Of a stretch of 64,000 bases of DNA, positions 26,612 through 34,763 are shown piece after piece. The DNA is from an uncultured Alistipes sp. (GTDB lineage: Bacteria; Bacteroidota; Bacteroidia; Bacteroidales; Rikenellaceae): the NCBI GenBank assembly GCA_944321945.1, contig CALUNE010000001.1, forward strand, positions 124,001 to 188,000, in the 5' to 3' direction. The first letter of the stretch is position 1. The number at the start of each line of letters is the position of its first letter. The notes beneath the pieces are model-generated. The model was not told the origin of the DNA, searched no databases, and saw nothing but the letters and a program-made list of their open reading frames with translations. The translations under genes and the position numbers were made by a program.

Positions 26612-27529
26612 ATGATGAATCGTCTCTTTTTGGGGCTGACGCTGCTTCTTGCGGGCGAGGCGGTGGCGGCGCCGCAGGTCCGGGTGAAAAAGGACCCCGC
26701 GACGAAAACCGTGAGCTTTTTTATCGATGGAAAGGAGCAGCCCGGTGTTCTGACCCTCTATTTCGACCTGCGCGAGGTGAGCAACTGCGCCACTTCGCCG
26801 GGCATCTACAAGTACGAGGTGCTTCAGAACGGAGCCACGTTCCTGAAGCTCCGCCCCGAAGACGAATCGCGCGGGGTCGGGTACGGCTATACGGTCCGCT
26901 ATTTTTACGGACGGGTCGATCCGTCGGTCGATACGACGCTGATCTGCCGGGTGCCCTGTACGACGATGCGTCCGGTGCGGGTGATACGGACCCGGAATAT
27001 CCTCGATTTCGGCCTGCCAGAGGGTCAGCAGCGGCCATTGGGCTATTCGTTCCTGCTCGAAAAGGGGGATACGGTTTATGCCATGCGGCGAGGTGTTGTC
27101 GTGCTGATCCAACGGCCCGAGGCGCCCGCCGGTGAAGATCCGTCGCTGAGCTTTTCGACGCGGCGGACGAATCTGGTGGTCGAACATCCCGACGGCAGCG
27201 AATCGCGTTACGGCTGTCTCAGCGACCGGGATCTGTTTGCGGAGGTGGGCGACGAGGTGTTGCCCGGCACGCCGCTGGGACTGGTCGGCAGTTACGACGG
27301 TGAACAATACAAGGTCTCGGTGATCGTTTACCGCCGGGGCTTTGCACCGCAGGCCGATGTCATGCGGGATGCGTTGCAGACCTGCTATTTCGATCCGCAT
27401 TTCGCCACCGACGCGGGTGCCGTTGTGCCCGAATCCGGAGTGAGCCTTCGCGGGGTGATGAACGACGGTCTGCTGATGCGCGAGATGTCGAAACGCGAGC
27501 AGAAACGCTGGCGCGCAATGCACCGGTAG
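26612..27529 (+). CDS. exported M23-like protein lacking metal ligands
   Basis: A 305-residue protein with a signal peptide (1-20). The N-terminal half is a beta-rich domain I do not recognise. Residues about 130-235 follow the lysostaphin/M23 fold pattern: 'GDTVYAMRRGVVVLI', 'NLVVEHPDGSESRYGCLS', 'VGDEVLPGTPLGLVGSY'. In active M23 enzymes the second of these ends in an HxH-type 'RYAHLS'; here the histidine is C202, and the first HxxxD motif is absent. It therefore looks like a non-catalytic M23 relative, perhaps a binding or activator protein of the cell wall. A second ATG follows immediately (26615). No operon partner is obvious. Confidence 0.65.
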   Translation: MMNRLFLGLTLLLAGEAVAAPQVRVKKDPATKTVSFFIDGKEQPGVLTLYFDLREVSNCATSPGIYKYEVLQNGATFLKLRPEDESRGVGYGYTVRYFYGRVDPSVDTTLICRVPCTTMRPVRVIRTRNILDFGLPEGQQRPLGYSFLLEKGDTVYAMRRGVVVLIQRPEAPAGEDPSLSFSTRRTNLVVEHPDGSESRYGCLSDRDLFAEVGDEVLPGTPLGLVGSYDGEQYKVSVIVYRRGFAPQADVMRDALQTCYFDPHFATDAGAVVPESGVSLRGVMNDGLLMREMSKREQKRWRAMHR

Positions 27530-27679
27530 CCGTCTGCCCGTCATTTTCCGATGGATGTGACGCAGTATTTTCGGTGATTCCCCGTTTTTCTGTCAGAAAA
27601 GCCTCTTGCGGCGGTCGGCTCCGGCACCGACGGATGCAGCGAGGCGGAAGATACAGTTGCTGACTAAATCTCGAAAACC

Positions 27680-28369
27680 ATGAAACGACTGATTTTGATG
27701 GCCGTGGCGGCGCTCGTGGCGTTCCCGGCCCTGGCCCAGATGCAGGAGGCCTTCCCGAGTTACATACAGGTCTACGGGCGGGCCGAAAAGGAGATCACCC
27801 CCGATGAATTCTACCTCCAGATCATCATCAACGAACGCGACTCAAAGGGCAAAATTTCGGTCGAGAGCCAGCAGCGCGACATGATCGCCGCCCTGAAGAA
27901 GCTGGATGTCGACGTCGACCGGCAGCTCAAGGTGGCCAACCTCTCGAGCGAATTCTTCAAGAAGAAGAGTTCGGTGGCTACGGCCAAGTATCAGCTGCAG
28001 CTCGGGTCGTCGGCCGAGGTGGCCCGCGTCTGGCAGGCGCTGGACGAACTGGGAATCTCGAACGTCTCGGTCCTGAAGGTTTCGCACTCGAAGATCGATC
28101 AGTATAAGGAGGAGGTGCGTGTCGAGGCGATCCGCAATGCGCAGCGGAATGCCGCGACGCTGGCCGAGGCGATCGGTCAGAAGGTGGGCCGGTGCTTCTA
28201 TATCTACGATTCGAACAGCAACGTGCTGCCGGCGGTCTACGACAATGCCGTGCTGATGCGCAGCGCCAAAGCCTCCGGAACGGTCGAGATGCAGGCCGAG
28301 GAGGACCCGCTGGAGTTCAAGACCCTGCGGCTGGAGTACGGCGTGCAGGCGAAGTTCGTGCTCGAGTAG
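27680..28369 (+). CDS. SIMPL domain (DUF541) exported protein
   Basis: A 229-residue protein with a signal peptide (1-19) and the SIMPL/DUF541 domain: 'IQVYGRAEKEITPDEFYLQIIINE' region near 30-52, 'LGISNVSVLKVSHSKID', and 'EAIRNAQRNAATLAEAIGQKVG'. Family members are periplasmic beta/alpha proteins of uncertain function linked to stress tolerance or signalling. Single gene: 150 bases without a recognisable element before it, and a strong terminator after it. Confidence 0.8.
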   Translation: MKRLILMAVAALVAFPALAQMQEAFPSYIQVYGRAEKEITPDEFYLQIIINERDSKGKISVESQQRDMIAALKKLDVDVDRQLKVANLSSEFFKKKSSVATAKYQLQLGSSAEVARVWQALDELGISNVSVLKVSHSKIDQYKEEVRVEAIRNAQRNAATLAEAIGQKVGRCFYIYDSNSNVLPAVYDNAVLMRSAKASGTVEMQAEEDPLEFKTLRLEYGVQAKFVLE

Positions 28370-28392
28370 CGCGCCGGAGCGGGGTTGAAATC

Positions 28393-28440
28393 CCGGGCGG
28401 AGGAGGTTCGCGAAACGATCCCCCTCCGCCCGGTTTTTTT
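28393..28440 (+). terminator. strong intrinsic terminator after SIMPL gene
   Basis: Perfect 11-base GC-rich arms CCGGGCGGAGG (28393-28403) and CCTCCGCCCGG (28423-28433) followed at once by seven T residues. Confidence 0.9.
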
Positions 28441-28495
28441 GTCTTCGGCCCGCCCGGTCCGTCTGCAGTCCGGGCGGAGCGGGGAGACGGAGCTG

Positions 28496-28526
28496 TTGCG
28501 TGTTTCGGAAATATTGTTTACCTTTG
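28496..28526 (+). promoter_or_regulatory. promoter of cdd
   Basis: TTG (28496-28498), 20-base spacer, TACCTTTG (28519-28526). The start codon lies 29 bases downstream. Confidence 0.75.
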
Positions 28527-28545
28527 TAGTTCACCCCTGTAAAAA

Positions 28546-28552
28546 AGGAGGA
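28546..28552 (+). promoter_or_regulatory. Shine-Dalgarno site of cdd
   Basis: AAGGAGGAG sits with its GGAGG core four to five bases before the ATG at 28556. A near-perfect Shine-Dalgarno is unusual in Bacteroidetes, whose genes mostly have A-rich leaders, and it fixes the start of cdd against the longer open frame at 28385. Confidence 0.7.
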
Positions 28553-28555
28553 GCT

Positions 28556-29011
28556 ATGGAAAAACAGTACCGTCTCGATTACGAACATTATGCGGCGCTG
28601 TCGGAACTTCCCGAGGCCGACCGCCTTCTGGTCGCCGAGGCCCAGCAGGCCACGAAGCGATCCTATGCACCCTACTCGAAATTCCGCGTGGGGGCTGCGG
28701 CGCGCCTGCGCAGCGGCCGGATCCTGCATGGCAGCAACTCCGAGAGCGAAGTCTTCCCGGCCGGACTGTGTGCCGAACGGACGCTGCTCTTCTATGCCGA
28801 GGCCAACCATGCCGACGATCCGATCGAGGCGCTGGCCATCGCCTCCGACCCCTCCGAGCGCGAATGCTACCCCTGCGGGCAGTGCCGTCAGGTGCTGGTC
28901 GACGTCGAGCGGCGCCAGGGCTCCCCGATCCGGGTCATCATGAGCGGCAACGGCTCGGCATCGGTCGTCGACCAGGCCGCCAAGCTGCTCCCCTTCACCT
29001 TCATTCTCTGA
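28556..29011 (+). CDS. cdd: cytidine deaminase
   Basis: A 151-residue homotetrameric-type cytidine deaminase of pyrimidine salvage. The zinc ligands are C72 in 'GLCAERT' and C107/C110 in 'CYPCGQC', with E74 as proton shuttle; 'SYAPYSKFRVGAA' at 36-48 is the family substrate motif. Full length. The start is decided by the Shine-Dalgarno and the promoter. The RluA-family gene begins six bases after it, so they are likely cotranscribed. Confidence 0.93.
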   Translation: MEKQYRLDYEHYAALSELPEADRLLVAEAQQATKRSYAPYSKFRVGAAARLRSGRILHGSNSESEVFPAGLCAERTLLFYAEANHADDPIEALAIASDPSERECYPCGQCRQVLVDVERRQGSPIRVIMSGNGSASVVDQAAKLLPFTFIL

Positions 29012-29017
29012 CTGCGG

Positions 29018-29704
29018 ATGTTCAACCCGAACGACATACTCTACGAAGACAACCACCTGCTCGTCGTGAACAAACACGCCGGCGATCTCGTACAGCCCGA
29101 TCCCTCGGGCGAGAGTGCGCTGGAGGATCAGATCAAGGCGTTCCTCAAGGAGCGCGACGCCAAACCGGGCGCCGTCTTCCTGGGGGTGGTCCACCGCATC
29201 GACCGTCCGGTGAGCGGTGCGGTCCTCTTTGCCAAGACCTCGAAGGCCCTCACGCGGCTGAATGAAATGCTGCGCGAAGGCCGTATCCACAAGATCTACT
29301 GGGCGCTGACCGAGGCGACGCCCGATCCCGAGCGGGGCGAACTGCACCACTACATCCTGCGTGACGGACGGACGAACCGCTCTCGGGCCCTTGATACGCC
29401 CCGCGGCGATGCCAAGGAGGCGCGGTTGCGCTACGAGACGCGCGGCCGCGGGCGCAACTACACGCTCGTCGAGGTGGAGCTCCTCACGGGGCGTCACCAC
29501 CAGATCCGGGCCCAGCTCTCCCGGATCGGCTGCCCGATCCGCGGCGACCTGAAGTACGGCGCACGGCGTTCGCTGCCCGGCGGAGGCATCTCGCTCCATT
29601 CGCGGCGGGTGGAGTTCGAACATCCGGTGCGCCACGAGATGATCTCGGTCGTGGCCCCCGTCCCGGCCGGCGACAACCTCTGGGCCACCTTCGAAAACCT
29701 GTAG
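29018..29704 (+). CDS. RluA family RNA pseudouridine synthase
   Basis: A 228-residue pseudouridine synthase without an S4 domain. The catalytic aspartate is D62 in 'HRIDRPVSG'; 'GRHHQIRAQL' and 'LHSRRVEFEHPV' complete the RluA/RluC motifs. The target uridine (rRNA or tRNA) cannot be assigned. It follows cdd by six bases and precedes dtd by 29 bases. Confidence 0.9.
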   Translation: MFNPNDILYEDNHLLVVNKHAGDLVQPDPSGESALEDQIKAFLKERDAKPGAVFLGVVHRIDRPVSGAVLFAKTSKALTRLNEMLREGRIHKIYWALTEATPDPERGELHHYILRDGRTNRSRALDTPRGDAKEARLRYETRGRGRNYTLVEVELLTGRHHQIRAQLSRIGCPIRGDLKYGARRSLPGGGISLHSRRVEFEHPVRHEMISVVAPVPAGDNLWATFENL

Positions 29705-29733
29705 TCCGGGCGGTCCGACAAAATTCCGACGAC

Positions 29734-30186
29734 ATGCGACTGTTGATACAACGTGTAAGACACGCCTCCGTGACGATCGGCGGCGAACTCCACGCCCGGA
29801 TCGGGGCGGGGCTGCTGGTGCTGGTCGGCATCGGTTGCGACGATGCCGATGAAGATCTCGAATACCTGGCCGGGAAGCTCGTCCGGCTGCGGATCTTCGA
29901 CGACGAGCAGGGGGTGATGAATCGCGATGTGCTGCAGGCGGGGGGCGACATCCTGGTGGTGAGCCAGTTCACGCTTCTGGCTTCGACGCGCAAGGGCAAT
30001 CGTCCGAGCTATATCCGGGCGGCTCCGGAGACCGTTTCGCGGCCGCTCTACGAACGCTTTGCCTCCCGGGTCGGAGAGTTGGCCGGACGCCCCGTCGCCA
30101 CGGGCGTATTCGGCGCCGACATGCAGGTCGAACTCCTCAATGACGGTCCGGTCACCATCTGGATCGACTCCAAAAACCGGGAATAG
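29734..30186 (+). CDS. dtd: D-aminoacyl-tRNA deacylase
   Basis: A 150-residue DTD that frees tRNA from D-amino acids (and glycine mischarged on tRNA-Ala). The two diagnostic motifs are present: 'SQFTLLA' near 78-84 and 'NDGPVT' near the C-terminus (the NxGPxT motif). Full length, in the cdd-rluA-dtd group. Confidence 0.95.
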   Translation: MRLLIQRVRHASVTIGGELHARIGAGLLVLVGIGCDDADEDLEYLAGKLVRLRIFDDEQGVMNRDVLQAGGDILVVSQFTLLASTRKGNRPSYIRAAPETVSRPLYERFASRVGELAGRPVATGVFGADMQVELLNDGPVTIWIDSKNRE

Positions 30187-30232
30187 TGCCCGGCCGCATG
30201 AACTGAATTCCAACTGCCACACACGACTGACC

Positions 30233-31189
30233 ATGAAGAAGACCTTGCTGCTGATTTGGCTGGCCGGCGCCGTAGCCTCCGGTTTTGCCTCCTGTGGAAC
30301 CGACAAGTCCGATACGGAGGCCGCCCTGCCCGGTACCGGTGACAGCAATGGCGGTGCCGGCGGAGATGCGGGGGATGATGCCGACAGGCCGGATCCCGCG
30401 GCGGAGAGCCGTGACCTTTCGGTCTATACGGGATGGGCCGAACTCCCGGCCGTGGATCCCGCCTCGGAGGATCTGTTCTATGCGGCCCACCGCTGCGAGG
30501 GGCTTCCCGGCGGCCGCAACTACGCGGTCTGCTACGACGTGAAGGGACGCATCGGCCTCTGGTCGGCCTTCCCGCTGCACGACTGCTACCGCGGCAGCCA
30601 GACACGGACCGACAAATGGGATTACGATCCCGATATTCCGCAGTCGATCCAGCCGAATCTGCTGAAAAAGTCCTATCAGCCGCAGCCCGGCTACTCGAAG
30701 GGCCATCTGCTGGCGTCGGAGGACCGCACGGTGAGCTATGCGGCCAACGTGCAGACCTTCTATGTGACGAACGTCGCTCCGCAATGGCAGAACAGTTTCA
30801 ACAGCGGCGTGTGGTCGTCGCTCGAGGCCGACTGCTGGGAGAACATCTGTGCCGATACGCTTTATGTGGTGTCGGGGGTGTGGGGCGTGCATGCCTCGGA
30901 TCGCGTGACCGATCCCGACGGAGAGCCCTGTACGGTCCCGAGCCACTTCTTCCGGGTGCTGCTGCGCTCGAAGGCGGGAGATACGGGACGGCCCGTGTGG
31001 GATCTCGCGGCGGATGAGCTTCAGTGTGTGGGCTTCTGGTTCGAGAACCGCGCCTACCCGAAGGGCAAGGCTTCGGCCAATATGGTCGCCGTGTCGGAGA
31101 TCGAGGAGCGGACCGGCATGCGTTTCTTCGTGAATGTGCCCGAGGCTCCGAAGGATCGCTTCGAGGCCTCGGAATGGAAGTTCCGGTGA
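30233..31189 (+). CDS. DNA/RNA non-specific endonuclease lipoprotein (copy 1)
   Basis: A 318-residue lipoprotein (C21, 'FASCGTDK') with a short acidic, glycine-rich linker and a NUC-type (beta-beta-alpha metal) nuclease domain from about 65. The active-site segment is 'YSKGHLLASEDR' with H158, matching the family's DRGH as KGH; 'TFYVTNVAPQWQNSFNSGVW' carries the expected asparagines. It probably digests extracellular nucleic acid at the cell surface. The start at 30233 is set by the lipoprotein signal; the open frame extends into dtd. A paralogue follows immediately. Confidence 0.83.
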   Translation: MKKTLLLIWLAGAVASGFASCGTDKSDTEAALPGTGDSNGGAGGDAGDDADRPDPAAESRDLSVYTGWAELPAVDPASEDLFYAAHRCEGLPGGRNYAVCYDVKGRIGLWSAFPLHDCYRGSQTRTDKWDYDPDIPQSIQPNLLKKSYQPQPGYSKGHLLASEDRTVSYAANVQTFYVTNVAPQWQNSFNSGVWSSLEADCWENICADTLYVVSGVWGVHASDRVTDPDGEPCTVPSHFFRVLLRSKAGDTGRPVWDLAADELQCVGFWFENRAYPKGKASANMVAVSEIEERTGMRFFVNVPEAPKDRFEASEWKFR

Positions 31190-31255
31190 TGCGGCGACTG
31201 ACGACCTCCCCGGGCGGAATCGTCTTTCTCTGGAGAACAAGACTTTAACGGATAT

Positions 31256-32785
31256 ATGAAACGAATTTTTACCCTTTTGGTTGGCGGCCTGGCCGCCCTG
31301 TTGGTCGCCTGCGATTCCGACAAGACGGAGACGGGCGGCAGCGAATGGTTTGCTGTGCCGGAGTGTACGGTGGACGGTACGGTGGTGACGGCACGTTGTG
31401 AAACGAAGTTCGGTGAAGGCATTCTGACCGGCTCGAATGCGGGCTTTGCCTATGCCGAGGTGACTGCGGCAGGAGTGGGCGCCTACGAGCATGCCTCGAA
31501 CGTCTCGGTCACGGGCAACCTGCTGACGGCAACGCTCGACGGCCTGCAGCCCGAGACGCTCTATGTGGTCTATGCCTATGCGGATTTCGGCTCGAGCCGC
31601 ATGCAGAGTACGGCGACTTCGTTCCGTACGGGGCAGGCTACGGCGCTTCCGGATCCCGATCCCGACCGTCCGGCCTTCGGAACCCCCTCGGCCTCGGACA
31701 TCTCGGCTTCGGGCGCGACGCTGAGCTGCGGATTCACCTTCGGCGAGCTGCCGTCGGACTATACGCTCCGTTTCGAATACCGCGCCGCTTCGGCCTCCGG
31801 CTACGAGAGCAAGCCGGTCGAATCGGGTACGGGTGTCAAGAGCGTGGTGCTGACCGGACTGTCGTCCTCGACCGAGTATGAATTCCGCCTCTGCGCCGAG
31901 TGGGAGGGTAACACCTACACGAGCCCGTCGGCCCGCTTCACGACCCTGGCCTCCGGAGGCGGCGACACCCCCTCGGGGCAGACGAAATATGCGGGCTGGG
32001 CGGAGCTGCCGGTCGAGAAGGGCGATCCCGATCTCTATTACGCCTACCATATCTGTCCCGATTTCCGGGCCGGCGGCCATCTGGCCCGCAACTATACGGT
32101 CTGCTACAGCGCCGAACACCACTGTCCGGTATGGGTGGCCGCGCCGCGGCATGCCTGCTACGAGGTGAAAGGCACGAACCGTACGGATGCTTACGGCAAG
32201 GATCCGGATATCCGCTCCGACATCCAGTACAACAGCAAGAATACGGGCGGCGGCTGCAACAAGGGCCACATGCTCGGATCGGCTGAGCGACTGGTGACCC
32301 GGGCCGTCAATCAGCAGGTCTTCTACTACACGAACATCGCCCCGCAGTACTCCGACAACTTCAATACCGGAGGTGCTGCCTGGAATACCCTCGAAAGCTT
32401 TGTCGACGGGCAGGTCTGCGCCGATACGACCTACGTGGTGATCGGAACCTACTTCGAGCCCTTCACCGATGCCTATGGCAAGAGCTGTTCGCCGGCGACC
32501 ATCTCGTTCGGCGGCCGCAACGACGTGACGCGTCCCTCGATGTTCTACTATCTGATCCTGCGGAGCAAAAAGGGGAATACGGGCAAGTCGGTCTACGATC
32601 TTCCGGCCAGCGAGCTGAAGTGTGCGGCGTTCGTCCTGCGTCACAACATCGAGAAGAGTCATACTCCGCAGGCCAAGGATGTGATGAGCGTGGAGGAGAT
32701 CGAAAAGTTGACCGGCTTCACCTTCTTCGCCAACGTCCCCAATGCCCCGAAGAGTGACTGCAACCCCTCGGACTGGGGACTGTAA
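31256..32785 (+). CDS. fibronectin-like plus NUC endonuclease lipoprotein (copy 2)
   Basis: A 509-residue lipoprotein (C19, 'LLVACDSD'). Two Ig/fibronectin type III-like domains (about 28-130 and 135-235) precede a nuclease domain from about 245 that closely resembles the previous gene: 'YAGWAELPVEKGDPDLYYAYH', 'NKGHMLGSAER' with H338, 'FYYTNIAPQYSDNFNTGGAAW'. The shared 'GWAELP' opening indicates tandem duplication, with the extra beta-domains acting as spacers or adhesins. It lies 66 bases after copy 1. Confidence 0.85.
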   Translation: MKRIFTLLVGGLAALLVACDSDKTETGGSEWFAVPECTVDGTVVTARCETKFGEGILTGSNAGFAYAEVTAAGVGAYEHASNVSVTGNLLTATLDGLQPETLYVVYAYADFGSSRMQSTATSFRTGQATALPDPDPDRPAFGTPSASDISASGATLSCGFTFGELPSDYTLRFEYRAASASGYESKPVESGTGVKSVVLTGLSSSTEYEFRLCAEWEGNTYTSPSARFTTLASGGGDTPSGQTKYAGWAELPVEKGDPDLYYAYHICPDFRAGGHLARNYTVCYSAEHHCPVWVAAPRHACYEVKGTNRTDAYGKDPDIRSDIQYNSKNTGGGCNKGHMLGSAERLVTRAVNQQVFYYTNIAPQYSDNFNTGGAAWNTLESFVDGQVCADTTYVVIGTYFEPFTDAYGKSCSPATISFGGRNDVTRPSMFYYLILRSKKGNTGKSVYDLPASELKCAAFVLRHNIEKSHTPQAKDVMSVEEIEKLTGFTFFANVPNAPKSDCNPSDWGL

Positions 32786-32818
32786 CGGTGCGGAGTTGGT
32801 TCTGCGATACGTGGTGCG

Positions 32819-33793
32819 ATGATCTATCCGTGGGGTGACAGTCGGCGGTTCAACTCCTATGCGGGGTATTTCCGCCGGCGGTTCGGCGGCCGGGTGCAGA
32901 AGCTCTCGGTCGATGCGGGCTTTACCTGCCCGAACCGCGACGGAACGGTCGGCCGGGGCGGCTGCACGTTCTGCATCAACGGCGCCTTCACGCCGTCGTA
33001 CTGCTCGTCGGCCAAAAGCATCACCCGGCAGATCGACGAGGGGATCGAGTTCCACCGCAACCGTTACCGCACGGCCCGGCAATACCTGGTCTACTTCCAG
33101 TCCTATTCGAACACCTATGCGCCGCTCGAGCGTCTGAAGGAGCTCTACGGCGAGGCGCTGCGCCATCCGGAGGTCGTGGGGATCGTCATCGGCACGCGCC
33201 CCGACTGCGTCGACGAGCGGAAGCTCGACTACCTGGCCGAGGTGGCCCGCGACCGCTATGTGGCCGTCGAGTACGGCATCGAATCGACCTTCGATGCGAC
33301 GCTGAGGACCGTGAACCGGGGTCACGACTTCGCCGCGGCCGAGCGGGCCGTGCGGATGACCGCCGAGCGGGGATTGTCCGTCGGCGGGCACTTCATCCTG
33401 GGCCTCCCGGGCGAGAGCGACCGGATGCTCGTCGAGCAGACCGCGCGGATCAATGCCCTGCCCCTGACGACGGTGAAGTTCCACCAGCTGCAGGTCTTCC
33501 GCTCGACGGCCATGGCCGCCGAGTACGATGCCCACCCCGAACGGTTCCGCTTCTGGACGCTTGACGCCTATCTCGACCTGTTCATCGAGATTCTCCGCCG
33601 GCTGCGGCCCGATCTGGTGGTCGAACGCTTTGCCTCGGAGGCCCCGCCGCGCTACCATTACGGCCGAAACTGGGGCCTGGTGCGCAACGAACAACTCCTG
33701 TCGATGCTCGAAAAAAGATTGGAGGAGCGGGATGCTTGGCAAGGCGAAATTTTTACTACCTTTGTGGAAAATAAAGAAAACAATCTCCGGTAA
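32819..33793 (+). CDS. radical SAM protein, YhcC/TIGR01212 family
   Basis: A 324-residue radical SAM protein. The cluster-binding cysteines are C37, C49 and C52 in 'CPNRDGTVGRGGCTFC', the wide spacing of the YhcC/Elp3-like family; 'FQSYSNTYAPL', 'GTRPDCV', 'EYGIEST' and 'GHFILGLPGE' are further landmarks. Function is unknown, though RNA modification or anaerobic metabolism is suggested for relatives. The yitT promoter lies inside its last 60 bases. Confidence 0.9.
   Translation: MIYPWGDSRRFNSYAGYFRRRFGGRVQKLSVDAGFTCPNRDGTVGRGGCTFCINGAFTPSYCSSAKSITRQIDEGIEFHRNRYRTARQYLVYFQSYSNTYAPLERLKELYGEALRHPEVVGIVIGTRPDCVDERKLDYLAEVARDRYVAVEYGIESTFDATLRTVNRGHDFAAAERAVRMTAERGLSVGGHFILGLPGESDRMLVEQTARINALPLTTVKFHQLQVFRSTAMAAEYDAHPERFRFWTLDAYLDLFIEILRRLRPDLVVERFASEAPPRYHYGRNWGLVRNEQLLSMLEKRLEERDAWQGEIFTTFVENKENNLR
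33736..33764 (+). promoter_or_regulatory. promoter of yitT-priA group
   Basis: TTG (33736-33738), 18-base spacer and TACCTTTG (33757-33764), located within the 3' end of the radical SAM gene, about 100 bases before the yitT ATG. Confidence 0.55.
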
Positions 33794-33866
33794 AATGCCC
33801 CGAGGCCGGATCGCCAAACGGCAAAACGGCTGTCAGGGCGTTGTGTTGCGGAATAATCGATCGTCC

Positions 33867-34763
33867 ATGAAACCTAAAATTACTTTGGATTTTGTGTGGA
33901 AAACCATCAAGGAGTATTTCCTGATGTTTTTCGGCATGATGCTGTATTCATTCGGCTGGATCGGCTGTATCCTTCCGGCCAACGGTGTCGGCGGCGGTGC
34001 CGCGGGTCTCTCGCTCGTGTTGTGTACGGCGCTCGAGAATATCGGCATACAGATCCAGATCGGTACGATGGTCTTCCTGATCAATGCCGTGCTGCTGATC
34101 ATCGCCGGATTCATCGTCGGATGGAACTTCGGAATCAAGACGATCTACTGCGTGCTGGTCATCTCCGTGGGCATGAACTTCTGGCAGGATGTCCTTCCCG
34201 AGGGCAACTTCCTGGGTATCGACAATCTGCTGGCCATCGTCATGGGCGGTATTCTGGCCGGTGCGGGTATCGCGCTCTGCTTCTCGCAGGGAGGCTCGAC
34301 GGGCGGTACGGATATCGTGGCAATGATCATCAACAAGTACCGGACGATCAGCTACGGCAAAATCCTGATCTATTCGGATTTCGTCATTATCGCCTCGTCG
34401 CTGCTGGTCGACAAGGGCATCAGCACGGTGATCTACGGTTACGTGATGACGGCCGTCGTCGGCTATACGGTCGACATGATCATGGCCGGCAGCCAGCAGT
34501 CGAGCCAGGTGCTCATCGTCACGCACGACTACGAGAAGATGGCCGATGCCATTGCGCAGAACATCCATCGCGGCGTGACGCTCATCGAATCGCAGGGCTG
34601 GTATTCGAAGGAGCATTCGAAGATCGTCATGGTGGTCTGCCGCAAGAGTGAAACGGCCATGATCCTCAAGTTCGTGAAGACGATCGATCCGGATGCCTTC
34701 ATGACCGTCGGGTCGGTCATGGGCGTCTACGGCAAGGGATTCCAGGCCATCAACAAGGTCTGA
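33867..34763 (+). CDS. YitT family membrane protein
   Basis: A 298-residue integral membrane protein of the YitT/YqfU type: about five or six hydrophobic helices (residues 15-185) including 'GGGAAGLSLVL' and 'SQGGSTGGTDIVAMI', then a C-terminal cytoplasmic DUF2179 domain ('QVLIVTHDYEKMADAI'). Transport role suspected but unproven. The start at 33867 was chosen because earlier in-frame sequence overlaps the radical SAM gene and is not membrane-like. Its stop overlaps the priA start (TGATG). Confidence 0.88.
   Translation: MKPKITLDFVWKTIKEYFLMFFGMMLYSFGWIGCILPANGVGGGAAGLSLVLCTALENIGIQIQIGTMVFLINAVLLIIAGFIVGWNFGIKTIYCVLVISVGMNFWQDVLPEGNFLGIDNLLAIVMGGILAGAGIALCFSQGGSTGGTDIVAMIINKYRTISYGKILIYSDFVIIASSLLVDKGISTVIYGYVMTAVVGYTVDMIMAGSQQSSQVLIVTHDYEKMADAIAQNIHRGVTLIESQGWYSKEHSKIVMVVCRKSETAMILKFVKTIDPDAFMTVGSVMGVYGKGFQAINKV

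Noticed and set aside
30152-33817. A 1221-codon minus-strand open frame opposite the nucleases and radical SAM gene
   Set aside because: Antisense shadow; low-information composition and no signal or domain.
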